A DNA stretch of 64,000 nt from Aquimarina sp. TRL1 (GTDB lineage: Bacteria; Bacteroidota; Bacteroidia; Flavobacteriales; Flavobacteriaceae), in assembly GCF_013365535.1 (NCBI RefSeq), contig NZ_CP053590.1:3028501-3092500 (forward strand), given 5' to 3'. Below the pieces are notes generated by a model. The model did not search any database. It had not been told where the DNA came from and saw only the letters and a program-made list of their open reading frames with translations. This document shows positions 19,210 to 29,385 of the stretch, piece after piece. How positions within the stretch are numbered: the stretch's first letter is position 1; the number at the start of each line of letters is the position of its first letter. Made by a program: the position numbers and the translations under genes.

Positions 19210-20796
19210 CTAAAATTCCGAAGTGTAATGGAATTTTATAGCAGGATATTTTTGTTCTGTCATTTGTAGTGAAAAAGATGAGTCTGCAAAGAAGACAAGT
19301 TGTCCATGTTTGTCTTTGGCTAAGAATTTGTTCTTTACTCGTTTAAATTCTTTAAACTCTTCTCCATTTTCATCTTCGGGATCTACCCAGCAAGCTTTGT
19401 GTACATTGAGGTTTTCATAAGTACATTTGGCTCCATATTCATGCTCCAGCCTATATTGAATTACTTCGTATTGAAGAGCCCCAACTGTTCCGATTACTTT
19501 TCGTCCGTTCATTTCCAAGGTAAAAAGTTGAGCAACTCCTTCATCCATTAACTGGTCAATTCCTTTAGCCAGTTGTTTTGACTTTAGCGGATCTGCGTTG
19601 TTAATATATCTGAAGAATTCAGGTGAGAAACTAGGGACCCCTTTATAATTCAGTTTTTCTCCGGTAGTCAGTGTGTCTCCGATTTTGAAGTTTCCGGTAT
19701 CATGTAGTCCTACGATGTCTCCAGGGTATGAAATATCTACAATCTCTTTTCGTTCGGCAAAAAAAGCATTGGGACTACTGAACTTCATCTTTTTATTAAG
19801 CCTGGTGTGTAAATAGGGAGCATTTCTTTCAAAAGTCCCGGATACAATTTTTATAAAAGCCAAACGATCCCTGTGTTTGGGATCCATGTTCGCATGGATC
19901 TTAAAAACAAAGCCAGTAAAGTCTTTTTCTTCCGGGTGTACAACCCTAAGATCACTTTCCTTTGGTCTTGGAGGAGGAGCAATAGATATAAAACAGTCTA
20001 ATAGTTCTCTAACTCCAAAATTGTTTAAGGCAGAACCAAAAAAAACAGGTTGAAGTTCTCCGTTTTTATATGCTTCCTGATCGAAAGAAGGATAGATTCC
20101 TTCTACTAACTCTATTTCCTCACGGAGGGTGTCAGCAGCAGTGTCACCTATAAGATCACTTAACTCAGGAGATGACAAATCCGAAACTTCTATGGTTTCT
20201 TCAATGTTTTTTCGACTATCCCCGCTAAATAAATTAATGTTTTTCTCCCATATATTATAGATTCCTTTGAAATCATAGCCCATACCGATAGGGAAACTCA
20301 AAGGAGTGATTGTAAGTCCTAGTTTTTGTTCGATTTCATCAAGTAGCTCAAATGCATCTTTTCCTTCTCTATCTAATTTGTTTATAAAAACAATCATAGG
20401 GATATTACGCATTCTACATACGGAGACCAGCTTTTCTGTTTGCTCCTCTACCCCTTTGGCAACATCTATTACTACAATAACACTATCAACAGCGGTTAAA
20501 GTTCTAAAAGTGTCTTCAGCAAAATCTTTATGCCCAGGAGTATCTAGTATGTTTATTTTGTATGATTTATATTCGAAAGCAAGAACAGAAGTAGCAACAG
20601 ATATACCTCTTTGCCTTTCGATTTCCATAAAATCACTAGTGGCTCCTTTTTTAATTTTATTCGATTTTACAGCTCCGGCTTCTTGAATAGCTCCTCCAAA
20701 AAGTAATAGTTTTTCAGTAAGTGTGGTTTTTCCTGCATCTGGATGAGAAATAATACCAAATGTCCTTCTTCGTTGTATTTCTTCTGTGAATTTCAT
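19210..20796 (-). CDS. prfC: Peptide chain release factor 3
   Basis: GTPase that removes RF1/RF2 from the ribosome after termination. The 528 residues from ATG at 20796 (MKFTEEIQRRRTFGIISHPD) match the family length of about 529. The longer frame upstream adds an unrelated leader. G motifs: HPDAGKTT P-loop, DTPGHKDF and NKLD. A CAAATATA sequence at 20817-20824 is TATATTTG (-7 box) on the minus strand and supports this start, with a leader of about 15 bases. Confidence 0.95.
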   Translation of the reverse strand: MKFTEEIQRRRTFGIISHPDAGKTTLTEKLLLFGGAIQEAGAVKSNKIKKGATSDFMEIERQRGISVATSVLAFEYKSYKINILDTPGHKDFAEDTFRTLTAVDSVIVVIDVAKGVEEQTEKLVSVCRMRNIPMIVFINKLDREGKDAFELLDEIEQKLGLTITPLSFPIGMGYDFKGIYNIWEKNINLFSGDSRKNIEETIEVSDLSSPELSDLIGDTAADTLREEIELVEGIYPSFDQEAYKNGELQPVFFGSALNNFGVRELLDCFISIAPPPRPKESDLRVVHPEEKDFTGFVFKIHANMDPKHRDRLAFIKIVSGTFERNAPYLHTRLNKKMKFSSPNAFFAERKEIVDISYPGDIVGLHDTGNFKIGDTLTTGEKLNYKGVPSFSPEFFRYINNADPLKSKQLAKGIDQLMDEGVAQLFTLEMNGRKVIGTVGALQYEVIQYRLEHEYGAKCTYENLNVHKACWVDPEDENGEEFKEFKRVKNKFLAKDKHGQLVFFADSSFSLQMTEQKYPAIKFHYTSEF

Positions 20797-21203
20797 GCTA
20801 CTATTTAATGAAGGAGCAAATATACTATTATTAAATAAAGAATGTAAAGCATAAAGAAGGTGTAAGTTACTTACCAATTTAAACGTTTAGCAGTGTTTTT
20901 TGTCGAGTAAAGTAGTGTTTGATCTAAAATGTTAAAATTTCACCAATTTCTGTATGTGTTTAATACCACGCTCTTTGTAAATTGTACCCTTAAAATTAAT
21001 TACGGGAAAACCGTATATTTGTTAAGGTTTTATAAATCAATGATTTTAGGGGCTTTTTTTAAAATTAATATTATAAAAACCATTAATTGATTGAGAACAA
21101 CATTGTAAGTGATTTTTAATTAGTGATTTGTGTATTGGGGGCACGATTATTAGTAGATAAAAATTACGTTACAAGTATTACATAACTAACAAAATCATTC
21201 AAT
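20797..21203. other. Intergenic region between prfC and the type IX secretion module
   Basis: 407 bases between divergent genes. TATATTTG at 21014-21021 (+) fits a -7 box for the large surface-protein gene, which would have a leader of about 175 bases, but no -33 box at the right distance was seen. No other ORF or RNA was recognised. Confidence 0.4.
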
Positions 21204-24200
21204 ATGGTAGTTTTTCACTTTGTTAAAAGGTTATTAACTCTAGGGGCTTTTGAATATTTTCAAACGAGTTACAGACACATTAGAGTACCGGTAAGGGTAA
21301 ATGGATTATTTTTAATAGTTTTCTTGGTTATAGGACTAGGAGCGTATGGACAGGCTGTCGATCCGTGTACAGATGGAGCCAGTGTATCAGGAGAGATTAC
21401 AGTTTCTGATGCAGATGGGGATGGGATTAACAACTTTTGTGATGCAGATAATGATGGAGATGGAATCTCTGATATTGCAGAAGGAAGGTGTAATGTAGCA
21501 CAATCAGGAACCTGGTCAGCAACAGGTACAGGAACTGAATTTTCATATGATTTTGGAAACGGAATTATCGCCAGAGTTACTACTACAACTTCATTTGCTT
21601 TTTCTTCAGGAAATTTTAATCCGTCAGGAACTGGCTTTTGGTCAAAACCTCTGGAAGGGAATGTTTCTCTTCAAAATGAGTATGATTGGGATTCTTTTTT
21701 GACTATTAACTTTGAGGATGCATTAGGAAATCCAGTCTTAGTAGCTAATCCGATTTTTCATTTTGATAGAGTAGGAGGGTATATTGCTACAGGACAAAAC
21801 TCAGCAGTCATTACCTTGCAAGATGGTGTCACATGGACAAAGTTAGCAGGTACGACTGATTTTGAAGTAACTCCTACTACTGTTTTTGATGGAGGGGCAG
21901 GAACATTACCCGCACCAGGAAGAGTAGGTTCAGAAAGTACAATGGATGATGCGGATGGATCTGCAGCGGGATCCGTAATGATTAATGAGGTAGTATCTAC
22001 GGTTACGTTTCAGTTTATTGAATTAGGAAATGCCGTACCTCACTTAAATAGAGATGGGATTGAAATTATTATAGATGCATGTATCGCATTGGATACGGAT
22101 TCAGATATGATTCCTGATTACTTAGATTTAGATGCAGATAATGATGGAATCTATGATGTGGTAGAAGCAGGTTTTGATGCAAAAGACACAAATAAAGATG
22201 GGAGACTGAATCTTGCAGATGGAACTTATGTTGATGTAAATAATAACGGACAAGAAGATACTATAGAATCTGCTACAGTGATTGATACCGGAAATGACGG
22301 TTCATTAGATTATATTACTTTGGATAGTGATGGAGATGGTTGTTCTGATGCAAACGAAGCATATAATGATGAGAGTGCCGACGGAGGTGATGGAGGACAA
22401 TATGGAACAGTAGACCCATCGACAGTAGATGCGAATGGATTAGTAACTGAAGCAGGGATAGATTATAGTTTAGGGACGAATACCAATGTCACAACAGCAG
22501 GAAATGCTCCAGTTATAACAACCCAGCCAGTAGATCAAACAATAAATGCTGGAGGGGATATAATATTTGAAGTAAGTGTTTCTGGTACAGGAATCGTATA
22601 TCAGTGGCAGGTGGATACAGGAAGTGGGTTTATGGATATCGATCCAGCTGATATGACTGATATATACACAGGGAGTGATTCAGCGACCTTATCTTTAACG
22701 AATATTCCTGTTGCGGATCATGATAATACATATAGAGTTCGGATAACAAGTACTTCTTATGTATGTAGCAATCAACTGTCTGATGAAGCAGTGTTAGATT
22801 TAAATCCGGTAGCAGAAGATGATGCGTATACAACTATTGAAGATGTTGCTCTGACGACTCCTGATGTTTTGCTTAACGATGCAATTGTTGATGGAGCGAG
22901 CATTACTGCTTTTGATGCTACAGGAACTAATGGAGGAACCATTATTAATAATGGAGACGGAACATTTACTTATACTCCGGTTTCAGGGTATACAGGAACT
23001 GATACATTCACATATACAATATGTGATAATGATACACCTACAGCTAGTTGTGATACCGCGACTGTAACGATTACCATTACTGATGAAGGAAACCCAATAG
23101 CAGTAGATGATGCTTTTGATACCGTAGAAGATACACCGGTGACAACAACAGATGTGTTGCTTAATGATACTGTTATTGATGGCGCAAGTATTACTGCTTT
23201 TGATGCGACAAGTACTAATGGAGGTACAGTTGTTAATAATGGAGATGGAACGTTTACATATACACCAGTTTCAGGATTCACAGGAATAGATACATTTACC
23301 TATACTTTATGCGATGACGATGCACCTGTAGCAAGTTGTAATACAGCTACTGTGCGTATTACTGTTATCCCAGCGATTGAGTGTGATACACAAAAAACTT
23401 TAGATTGGTCTGGTGTGACATGGGGACCTGGAGACGCGTCTGCAACCTATACAGTTAGTAATACAGAACTTAATTTTTCGGTGACAGATGCATCAAATTC
23501 TTTGATCGCTGCTCCTGTACAATTACCAGTGTCTGGAGCTTTTTACAGAGGAAGCCAAGCTGGAATTCAGGAAACATTATTGTTAGCTTCAGACCTTACA
23601 GTATTAGGAACCACTAATGAAGTTGTTGTCGAGGTAGATTTAGGGATTTCAGGAATAGGAGTTAATAGTCTTAATTTTGAATTATTTGATGTGGATGGAG
23701 AACTAGGAGCTTTCTTCAGACAAGAAAAATATGTAATTACAGGATTTCTGAATGGCGCTACCGTGCTTCCGGTGATTAATGCATCAGGAAGCCAGCTTGT
23801 AACGGCAAATACAATTTTAGGAGTGGACCCTTCAGAACCTAATGGAGCTACCTCGGAAGAAGGAACCGTATATATAGGATTCCCTTCTGCTGTAGATAAG
23901 GTAGAGATACGATTCTCTATTGATGCGGGAGCAGTTATTAATCCGGGGAGTATTCCTGGTTTTGGAATTTATGATTTCAACTTTTGTCCAATTTTATTGT
24001 TGCAATCTGATACCGTAATCACTAATGAAGATACTTCAGTTCAGGTAGATATATTGAATAATGATAGCGGAATTCCAACAGAAGGGACTATCGCAGCAAG
24101 TGACCCATCAAATGGAACAGTCGAAATAGATGATAATGGAACCCCAGATGATCCTTCAGATGATGTATTAACCTATATTCCTGATCCGGACTTCAATGGT

Positions 24201-25724
24201 ATGGATTCGTTTACATATACGGTATGTGATACAGCTTCACCTCAAAATTGTGATACAACTACAGTCGAAGTAACTGTGGTACCTGTAAATGATCCTCCTA
24301 TAGCAACTGATGACTTATTTACTGGAGCAGAAGAAACAGAAATAACAGGAAATATTATTACAGCTGATAATGGAAATGGAATAGATAATGATATTGATTC
24401 TGCTGTATTAACAGTGACTGAATTTACTGTAGAAGGAACTAATTATGTAGTGCCGGATGGAGGAAGTAATGAGGTAATCTTGGATGGAATAGGAACTGTT
24501 GTTATTCATTCGGATGGAACGCTGAGTTTTACTCCAATAAAAGATTATCATGGGACATTACCGGTGATAACATATACAGTATCTGATGGGATGTTGACTG
24601 ATCAGGGAGATATAACCATAGTGGTAACAAATGTTCCAGACCCATTATTACGTCTGGTAAAAACAGGAGAGCTAATTAACAGAGAAGTACATTATACTTT
24701 TACAGTGACTAATATTGGAGATACCGAAATTGATAATATTGTTATTGATGATGCGAGATTAAATGCTAGTGATTTAGTATTAGTTCCCAGTACATTATTG
24801 CCAGGAGAAGTAGGAACCGTGACAGCAATTTATCCAATTACAGATGAAGATATAAGAGATCAGGAGGTGATCAATAGTGCGACTGTTATTGGAGTCGATC
24901 CAGAAGGAAATGATATTATGGATATTTCTGATAATGGAGATGAGACTATAGATGATGATGGAGATGGAGATCCAGGGAATGATCCGACAATTACTTCTTT
25001 AGATACAGTATCTAATCTGGCATTGACCAAAAAAGGAGTATATGTAGATGCGAACAATGATGGAGTGCCTAATGTTGGAGATCAAATAACTTATTTTTTC
25101 ACAGTGGCAAATACTGGAAATGTAGTTATAGAGAACATTGTGTTAACAGATCCATTAATAGGTATAGAAATTACCGGAGGTCCGATAACGTTAGAACCAG
25201 GAGAGGTGGATGGAAGTACTTTTTCAGGAGTGTATACCTTGACCGCAAAGGATATCAATCAAGGGAATGTTGAAAATCAAGCTACAATTACAGGGCAAAA
25301 CCCTGATGGAGAAGATGTAATAGATCTTTCTGATGATCCTGATAATGATACTGATGTTGATGATGATAATGATGGAGATGGAGAAGATATCACAATAACA
25401 CATATTGATATGGTAGACGATTTTACGGTTTTTACTGGAGTAAGCCCTAATGGTGATCAGATCAATGATGAGTTCAGAATTGTAGGTCTTAAAAACTTTC
25501 CTAATAATACAGTAGCAATCTATAATAGATGGGGAGTAAAAGTTTTTGAAGAAGAAGGATATGAGCAAGAAAATAATAAGATGTTCAAAGGGTATAGTGA
25601 CGGGAGAGCTACTATTGATGAAAATGAACCGCTACCGGTAGGAACTTATTTTTATACTGTAGAGTATGAAGATGCAGCAGGAGAAAGAAAATTTAAATCA
25701 GGATTCTTATACTTAAATAGATAA
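21204..25724 (+). CDS. Large secreted multidomain protein with type IX secretion type B C-terminal domain
   Basis: A 1506-residue surface or secreted protein. Order: long signal region (hydrophobic core about 34-50, AYGQA); Asp-rich thrombospondin type 3-like Ca2+ repeats (about 65-90 and again 295-390); an Ig-like module (about 435-530); two closely similar tandem Big_9/cadherin-like modules (about 535-630 and 632-725, TFTYTPVSG and DTFTYT in both); a lectin-like stretch (730-925); a third Big_9-like module (930-1030); DUF11-like repeats (1150-1405). The C-terminal gliding-motility-associated/CHU_C domain ends the protein (FTGVSPNGDQINDEF, NRWGVKVFE, VGTYFYTVEY). That domain marks type B substrates of the type IX secretion system. 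Probable adhesin or matrix protein; ligand unknown. Confidence 0.88.
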   Translation: MVVFHFVKRLLTLGAFEYFQTSYRHIRVPVRVNGLFLIVFLVIGLGAYGQAVDPCTDGASVSGEITVSDADGDGINNFCDADNDGDGISDIAEGRCNVAQSGTWSATGTGTEFSYDFGNGIIARVTTTTSFAFSSGNFNPSGTGFWSKPLEGNVSLQNEYDWDSFLTINFEDALGNPVLVANPIFHFDRVGGYIATGQNSAVITLQDGVTWTKLAGTTDFEVTPTTVFDGGAGTLPAPGRVGSESTMDDADGSAAGSVMINEVVSTVTFQFIELGNAVPHLNRDGIEIIIDACIALDTDSDMIPDYLDLDADNDGIYDVVEAGFDAKDTNKDGRLNLADGTYVDVNNNGQEDTIESATVIDTGNDGSLDYITLDSDGDGCSDANEAYNDESADGGDGGQYGTVDPSTVDANGLVTEAGIDYSLGTNTNVTTAGNAPVITTQPVDQTINAGGDIIFEVSVSGTGIVYQWQVDTGSGFMDIDPADMTDIYTGSDSATLSLTNIPVADHDNTYRVRITSTSYVCSNQLSDEAVLDLNPVAEDDAYTTIEDVALTTPDVLLNDAIVDGASITAFDATGTNGGTIINNGDGTFTYTPVSGYTGTDTFTYTICDNDTPTASCDTATVTITITDEGNPIAVDDAFDTVEDTPVTTTDVLLNDTVIDGASITAFDATSTNGGTVVNNGDGTFTYTPVSGFTGIDTFTYTLCDDDAPVASCNTATVRITVIPAIECDTQKTLDWSGVTWGPGDASATYTVSNTELNFSVTDASNSLIAAPVQLPVSGAFYRGSQAGIQETLLLASDLTVLGTTNEVVVEVDLGISGIGVNSLNFELFDVDGELGAFFRQEKYVITGFLNGATVLPVINASGSQLVTANTILGVDPSEPNGATSEEGTVYIGFPSAVDKVEIRFSIDAGAVINPGSIPGFGIYDFNFCPILLLQSDTVITNEDTSVQVDILNNDSGIPTEGTIAASDPSNGTVEIDDNGTPDDPSDDVLTYIPDPDFNGMDSFTYTVCDTASPQNCDTTTVEVTVVPVNDPPIATDDLFTGAEETEITGNIITADNGNGIDNDIDSAVLTVTEFTVEGTNYVVPDGGSNEVILDGIGTVVIHSDGTLSFTPIKDYHGTLPVITYTVSDGMLTDQGDITIVVTNVPDPLLRLVKTGELINREVHYTFTVTNIGDTEIDNIVIDDARLNASDLVLVPSTLLPGEVGTVTAIYPITDEDIRDQEVINSATVIGVDPEGNDIMDISDNGDETIDDDGDGDPGNDPTITSLDTVSNLALTKKGVYVDANNDGVPNVGDQITYFFTVANTGNVVIENIVLTDPLIGIEITGGPITLEPGEVDGSTFSGVYTLTAKDINQGNVENQATITGQNPDGEDVIDLSDDPDNDTDVDDDNDGDGEDITITHIDMVDDFTVFTGVSPNGDQINDEFRIVGLKNFPNNTVAIYNRWGVKVFEEEGYEQENNKMFKGYSDGRATIDENEPLPVGTYFYTVEYEDAAGERKFKSGFLYLNR

Positions 25725-25731
25725 TTATGTG

Positions 25732-25759
25732 AAAGGGGAGAGTTTCCTCTCCTCTTTTT
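25732..25759 (+). terminator. Partial terminator between surface protein and porP/sprF-like gene
   Basis: AAAGGGGAGAG (25732-25742), loop TTTC, CTCTCCTCTTT (25747-25757), then T residues. One G-T pair. It lies inside what is otherwise an operon, so it may reduce expression of the two downstream membrane genes relative to the substrate. Confidence 0.65.
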
Positions 25760-25783
25760 ATTGAAAAATTAAAAACTGTATAA

Positions 25784-26731
25784 ATGAATAGACTTATACT
25801 TTTAATTGTTTTTGTAACTAGTGTATGGTCAGCATCAGCACAGCAAGATGCTCAGTATACACAATATATGTATAATACGATAAGTGTCAACCCTGCATAT
25901 GCTGGTAGTCGGGGAGTGATGAGCATCAGTGGTCTTCACCGGAGTCAATGGGTAGGATTGGATGGAGCACCCCGTACTCAGACCTTATCGATGAATACGC
26001 CTATAGGAGAGAGTAACCGGGTAGGTTTGGGAGTTTCTATCGTCAATGATGAGATAGGACCTACTCAGGAGACCTATTTTGATATTGATTTTTCATATAC
26101 AATACCTACTTCAGATGTTGGGAAGTTAAGTTTTGGATTAAAAGCAGGAGGTCATTTACTGAATGTAGATTTTCAGCGATTGAGCAAATTTGATGTTAAT
26201 GATCCGAGTTTCGAAAATAATATAGACAATAAATTTAGTCCTAATGTTGGGATTGGTTTGTATTATCATACCCCTCGTTTTTATTTAGGATTGAGTGCTC
26301 CAAACTTATTGGAGACGGAGCATTTTGATGAGAGTGCTACGGTTGGGGGTAATGATTCTTCAGCCTTTGTAGCTAAGGAGCGTATTAATTATTATTTAAT
26401 TACAGGTCATACGTTTGATCTCAGTAGTGATGTTAAATTTAAACCAGCTTTGCTGACAAAATTGGTCTTGGGAGCTCCTTTACAGGTAGATTTATCCGCA
26501 AGTTTTTTATTGTATGAGCGATTGAGTTTTGGAGTTGGTTACCGTTGGGATGCAGCATTGAGTGGTATGGTTGGCTTTCAGGTCTCAGATGGTTTGATGG
26601 TTGGTTTTGCTTATGATCGAGAGACTACTGAACTAGGTAAGGCAGTGTTTAATGATGGTAGTTATGAAGTATTGCTTCGATTTGAACTCTTTAAGAAATA
26701 CAACAGAATGTTAACCCCTCGTTTCTTTTAA
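25784..26731 (+). CDS. PorP/SprF family type IX secretion membrane protein
   Basis: A 315-residue outer-membrane barrel with a signal peptide ending SASA-QQDAQYTQYM and the family hallmark NPAYAGSRG...GLHRSQWVG near the N-terminus. PorP/SprF proteins sit beside genes for type B type IX substrates and are needed for secretion or attachment of their cognate partner (established for SprF and SprB of Flavobacterium johnsoniae). Its position directly after a type B substrate suggests it handles that protein. Confidence 0.9.
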   Translation: MNRLILLIVFVTSVWSASAQQDAQYTQYMYNTISVNPAYAGSRGVMSISGLHRSQWVGLDGAPRTQTLSMNTPIGESNRVGLGVSIVNDEIGPTQETYFDIDFSYTIPTSDVGKLSFGLKAGGHLLNVDFQRLSKFDVNDPSFENNIDNKFSPNVGIGLYYHTPRFYLGLSAPNLLETEHFDESATVGGNDSSAFVAKERINYYLITGHTFDLSSDVKFKPALLTKLVLGAPLQVDLSASFLLYERLSFGVGYRWDAALSGMVGFQVSDGLMVGFAYDRETTELGKAVFNDGSYEVLLRFELFKKYNRMLTPRFF

Positions 26732-26744
26732 AAAAAAGTGGAAG

Positions 26745-28706
26745 ATGATGAATTTAAATAAGTATTTGGTTTTAGTAATATTAGTATTAGTTCCTAAGTT
26801 TTTTATGGCACAGGAACGACAATTAGAAAAAGCAGATTTAAAATTTAAAAGATATGCTTTTATAGACGCAAGAAAAATTTATTTAGATGTTGCAGAAAGT
26901 GGATATTCTTCTTCTGATTTATATAAGAAGTTAGGAGATTCCTATTATTTTAATGGAGAGCTGGAAGATGCTTCAAAGTGGTATGAACGCTTATTGTCAG
27001 AATATGAGCAGGAAGTAGGTACAGAGTATTTGTTTCGTTATGCACAGAGTTTAAAAAGTGTGCAACGATATGATGAATCTGACCGTATAATGGAAAAATT
27101 TAACGCATTGACTAATGCCGATACAAGAGCTTCACATTATATGAGCTCCAAAGATTATCTGAATTTTATAGAGTTGCAATCCGGTAAATTTGATTTGATC
27201 AAACTGGGAATTAACTCTAAAGATTCTGACTATGCCCCCAGTTTTACAAACCAGGGGACTTTGGTATTTGCCTCTTCTCGATTTGGTAATCCTATGGTTA
27301 AAACATTGCACGAGTGGAATGAAATGCGTTTTCTTGATTTATTTTCTTCTGAAATAGGAGAAGAAAATGAATTGACAAAACCTACAAAATTGAAAGGACG
27401 CATCAATACTAAATTTCACGAATCTTCAACTACTTTTAGTAAAGATGGTAAGACAATGTATTTTACCAGAAATAATTATACGAAAAGAAAGTTAAAAACA
27501 AATGCAGCAGGAACTACATTGTTAAAACTTTATAAAGCAACATTAGAAGGAGATAAGTGGACTAATATAGAAGAGTTACCCTTTAATGGTGATGAGTATT
27601 CAGTAGCTCACCCTGCTTTAAGTGCTGATGGTACAGTTCTGTATTTTGCCAGTGATATGCCAGGAAGTAAAGGATTATCGGATCTTTATAAAGTAGCAGT
27701 ACATGAAGATGGGAGTTATGGTACTCCAGAGAGTTTAGGAGATCTTATTAATACAGAAGGTCGTGAAACATTTCCTTATATCAGTGACTCGGGAAGATTG
27801 TATTTTGCTAGTGATGGTCATGTCGGATTGGGAGGACTGGATGTTTTTATAGCAGTTCCAGAAGGGAATGGTTTCTCTGTCCCTTATAATGTAGGACGCC
27901 CTGTTAACGGACCGGAAGATGACTTCTCTTTTGTATTGGATGAAGGGACGAAGATTGGATATTTTGCTAGTAACAGAGATGGGGGACAAGGAAATGATGA
28001 TATCTATAGTTTTAAACAAATAGAAGAATTGATAACCAGCTGTAAACAATATGTCAAAGGAACTATTCTGGATGCAGCAGATGGGGCTGTAATACCAGAT
28101 GCAGAAGTAGTATTGTTAGACGAGAATAATCAAGAAATACAACGAACAGTATCAAATACTTTTGGAGAATACCGATTTGATATCGAATGTGAAACTCTGT
28201 ACATTGTAAGAGCATTAAAAGATACATATAAACCATCAGAGAAAAGGCTTACTACAGATAAGGTGTTAGAATTTACCCATGATCTCCCTATAACAATTGA
28301 AAAAGGAGGCTTAAGTGAAAAAGAAGCTGTGGAAGGAGATGATTTAGCAAAATTATTAGCGTTGTCTCCAATTTATTTTGATCTTGATAAATCAAAAATA
28401 AGAAGAGATGCAGAGGTAGAATTACAAAAAATTATAGCTGCATTAAAAGAATATCCTCAATTAAAAATCGATGTCAGATCTCATACAGATAGTAGAGGGA
28501 CTGATGCATACAACCTATACTTAAGTGATAGACGAGCCAAGAGCACCATCGCTTATATTATCAAAAAAGGAGGGATAGATCCTTCTAGAATAACTGGTAG
28601 AGGATATGGAGAAACAGCCTTGATTAATTCATGTACTAATGGAACTCCATGTAGTAAGGAAGAGCATCAATTGAATAGAAGAAGTGAATTTATTCTAGTG
28701 AAATAA
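26745..28706 (+). CDS. OmpA family protein with TPR, PD40 and carboxypeptidase-regulatory-like domains (PorE-like)
   Basis: A 653-residue periplasmic/outer-membrane-linked protein. Signal peptide (to about residue 22), TPR-like helices (25-130), WD40-like PD40 beta-propeller repeats (150-420, for example PSFTNQGTLVFASSRFGN), a carboxypeptidase-regulatory-like domain (430-515), and a C-terminal OmpA peptidoglycan-binding domain (545-650: PIYFDLDKSKIRRDAEVELQ, SHTDSRGTDAYN, LSDRRA). The same architecture occurs in PorE, which ties the type IX machinery to the cell wall. It starts 13 bases after the PorP/SprF gene and completes a three-gene substrate/partner/anchor unit. Confidence 0.88.
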   Translation: MMNLNKYLVLVILVLVPKFFMAQERQLEKADLKFKRYAFIDARKIYLDVAESGYSSSDLYKKLGDSYYFNGELEDASKWYERLLSEYEQEVGTEYLFRYAQSLKSVQRYDESDRIMEKFNALTNADTRASHYMSSKDYLNFIELQSGKFDLIKLGINSKDSDYAPSFTNQGTLVFASSRFGNPMVKTLHEWNEMRFLDLFSSEIGEENELTKPTKLKGRINTKFHESSTTFSKDGKTMYFTRNNYTKRKLKTNAAGTTLLKLYKATLEGDKWTNIEELPFNGDEYSVAHPALSADGTVLYFASDMPGSKGLSDLYKVAVHEDGSYGTPESLGDLINTEGRETFPYISDSGRLYFASDGHVGLGGLDVFIAVPEGNGFSVPYNVGRPVNGPEDDFSFVLDEGTKIGYFASNRDGGQGNDDIYSFKQIEELITSCKQYVKGTILDAADGAVIPDAEVVLLDENNQEIQRTVSNTFGEYRFDIECETLYIVRALKDTYKPSEKRLTTDKVLEFTHDLPITIEKGGLSEKEAVEGDDLAKLLALSPIYFDLDKSKIRRDAEVELQKIIAALKEYPQLKIDVRSHTDSRGTDAYNLYLSDRRAKSTIAYIIKKGGIDPSRITGRGYGETALINSCTNGTPCSKEEHQLNRRSEFILVK

Positions 28707-28726
28707 AAAAAGAATATTATTTTTTT

Positions 28727-28757
28727 AAAAAACACCTTAATTATTAAGGTGTTTTTT
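28727..28757 (+). terminator. Terminator of the type IX secretion operon
   Basis: ACACCTTAA and TTAAGGTGT arms around a TTA loop, with flanking A6 and T6, about 20 bases after the OmpA-family stop. Confidence 0.85.
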
Positions 28758-28836
28758 GCATTTTGTAAAGGAACTTCTCACTTTTGCTGTTTATGAGTAG
28801 AGAAAGCGCAGGAGGACTTTAATAGAACTAATTAGG

Positions 28837-29355
28837 ATGGAAGAAGAAAAGGTAATTTTAGTAGATACAAATAACAAGCAAATAGGATTAATGCCAAAAA
28901 TGGAAGCACATGAAAAAGCGGTACTCCACAGGGCATTTTCTGTTTTTATCTTGAATGATAATAAAGAGTTAATGCTCCAGCAAAGAGCACTTCATAAATA
29001 TCATTCTCCAGGCTTATGGACCAATACTTGTTGTAGTCACCAGAGAGAAGGAGAGAGTAATATAGAAGCTGGTGTTAGACGATTGGAAGAAGAAATGGGG
29101 TTTACTACTTCATTAAAAGATACTATCTCCTTTATCTATAAAGCAAACTTTGATAATGGATTGACAGAACATGAATACGATCATGTTTTGATAGGTCAAT
29201 ACGATAAAGATCCGGTAATTAACCCGGAAGAAGTGGCAGCCTGGAAATGGATGCCCCTTGAAGAGGTGAAAAAAGATCTGCAGGAATCTCCAGATTTATA
29301 TACAGCTTGGTTCAAAATTATTTTTGATAAGTTTTATGAACATATTACCTTATAG
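28837..29355 (+). CDS. idi: Isopentenyl-diphosphate delta-isomerase, type 1
   Basis: Interconverts IPP and DMAPP in isoprenoid synthesis; cytoplasmic metalloenzyme of the Nudix fold. 172 residues, normal length. The catalytic Cys lies in WTNTCCSHQR (C66 by alignment with the E. coli enzyme), the Nudix-like helix is EAGVRRLEEEMGF, and the catalytic Glu region is GLTEHEYDHV. First gene of a same-strand run with a pterin synthase and manA (30-100-base gaps), which are not obviously related in pathway. Confidence 0.95.
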   Translation: MEEEKVILVDTNNKQIGLMPKMEAHEKAVLHRAFSVFILNDNKELMLQQRALHKYHSPGLWTNTCCSHQREGESNIEAGVRRLEEEMGFTTSLKDTISFIYKANFDNGLTEHEYDHVLIGQYDKDPVINPEEVAAWKWMPLEEVKKDLQESPDLYTAWFKIIFDKFYEHITL

Positions 29356-29385
29356 TATAAAAAGAGGAAACAAAGAAAGATAAAC

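Noticed and set aside
22864..23281. Frames on both strands within the duplicated Big_9-like modules
   Set aside because: Produced by the repetitive coding sequence of the surface protein; compositions are implausible.
24860..25568. Minus-strand ORFs within the DUF11-repeat region
   Set aside because: Low-complexity Ile/Ser-rich translations opposite Asp/Asn-rich coding sequence.
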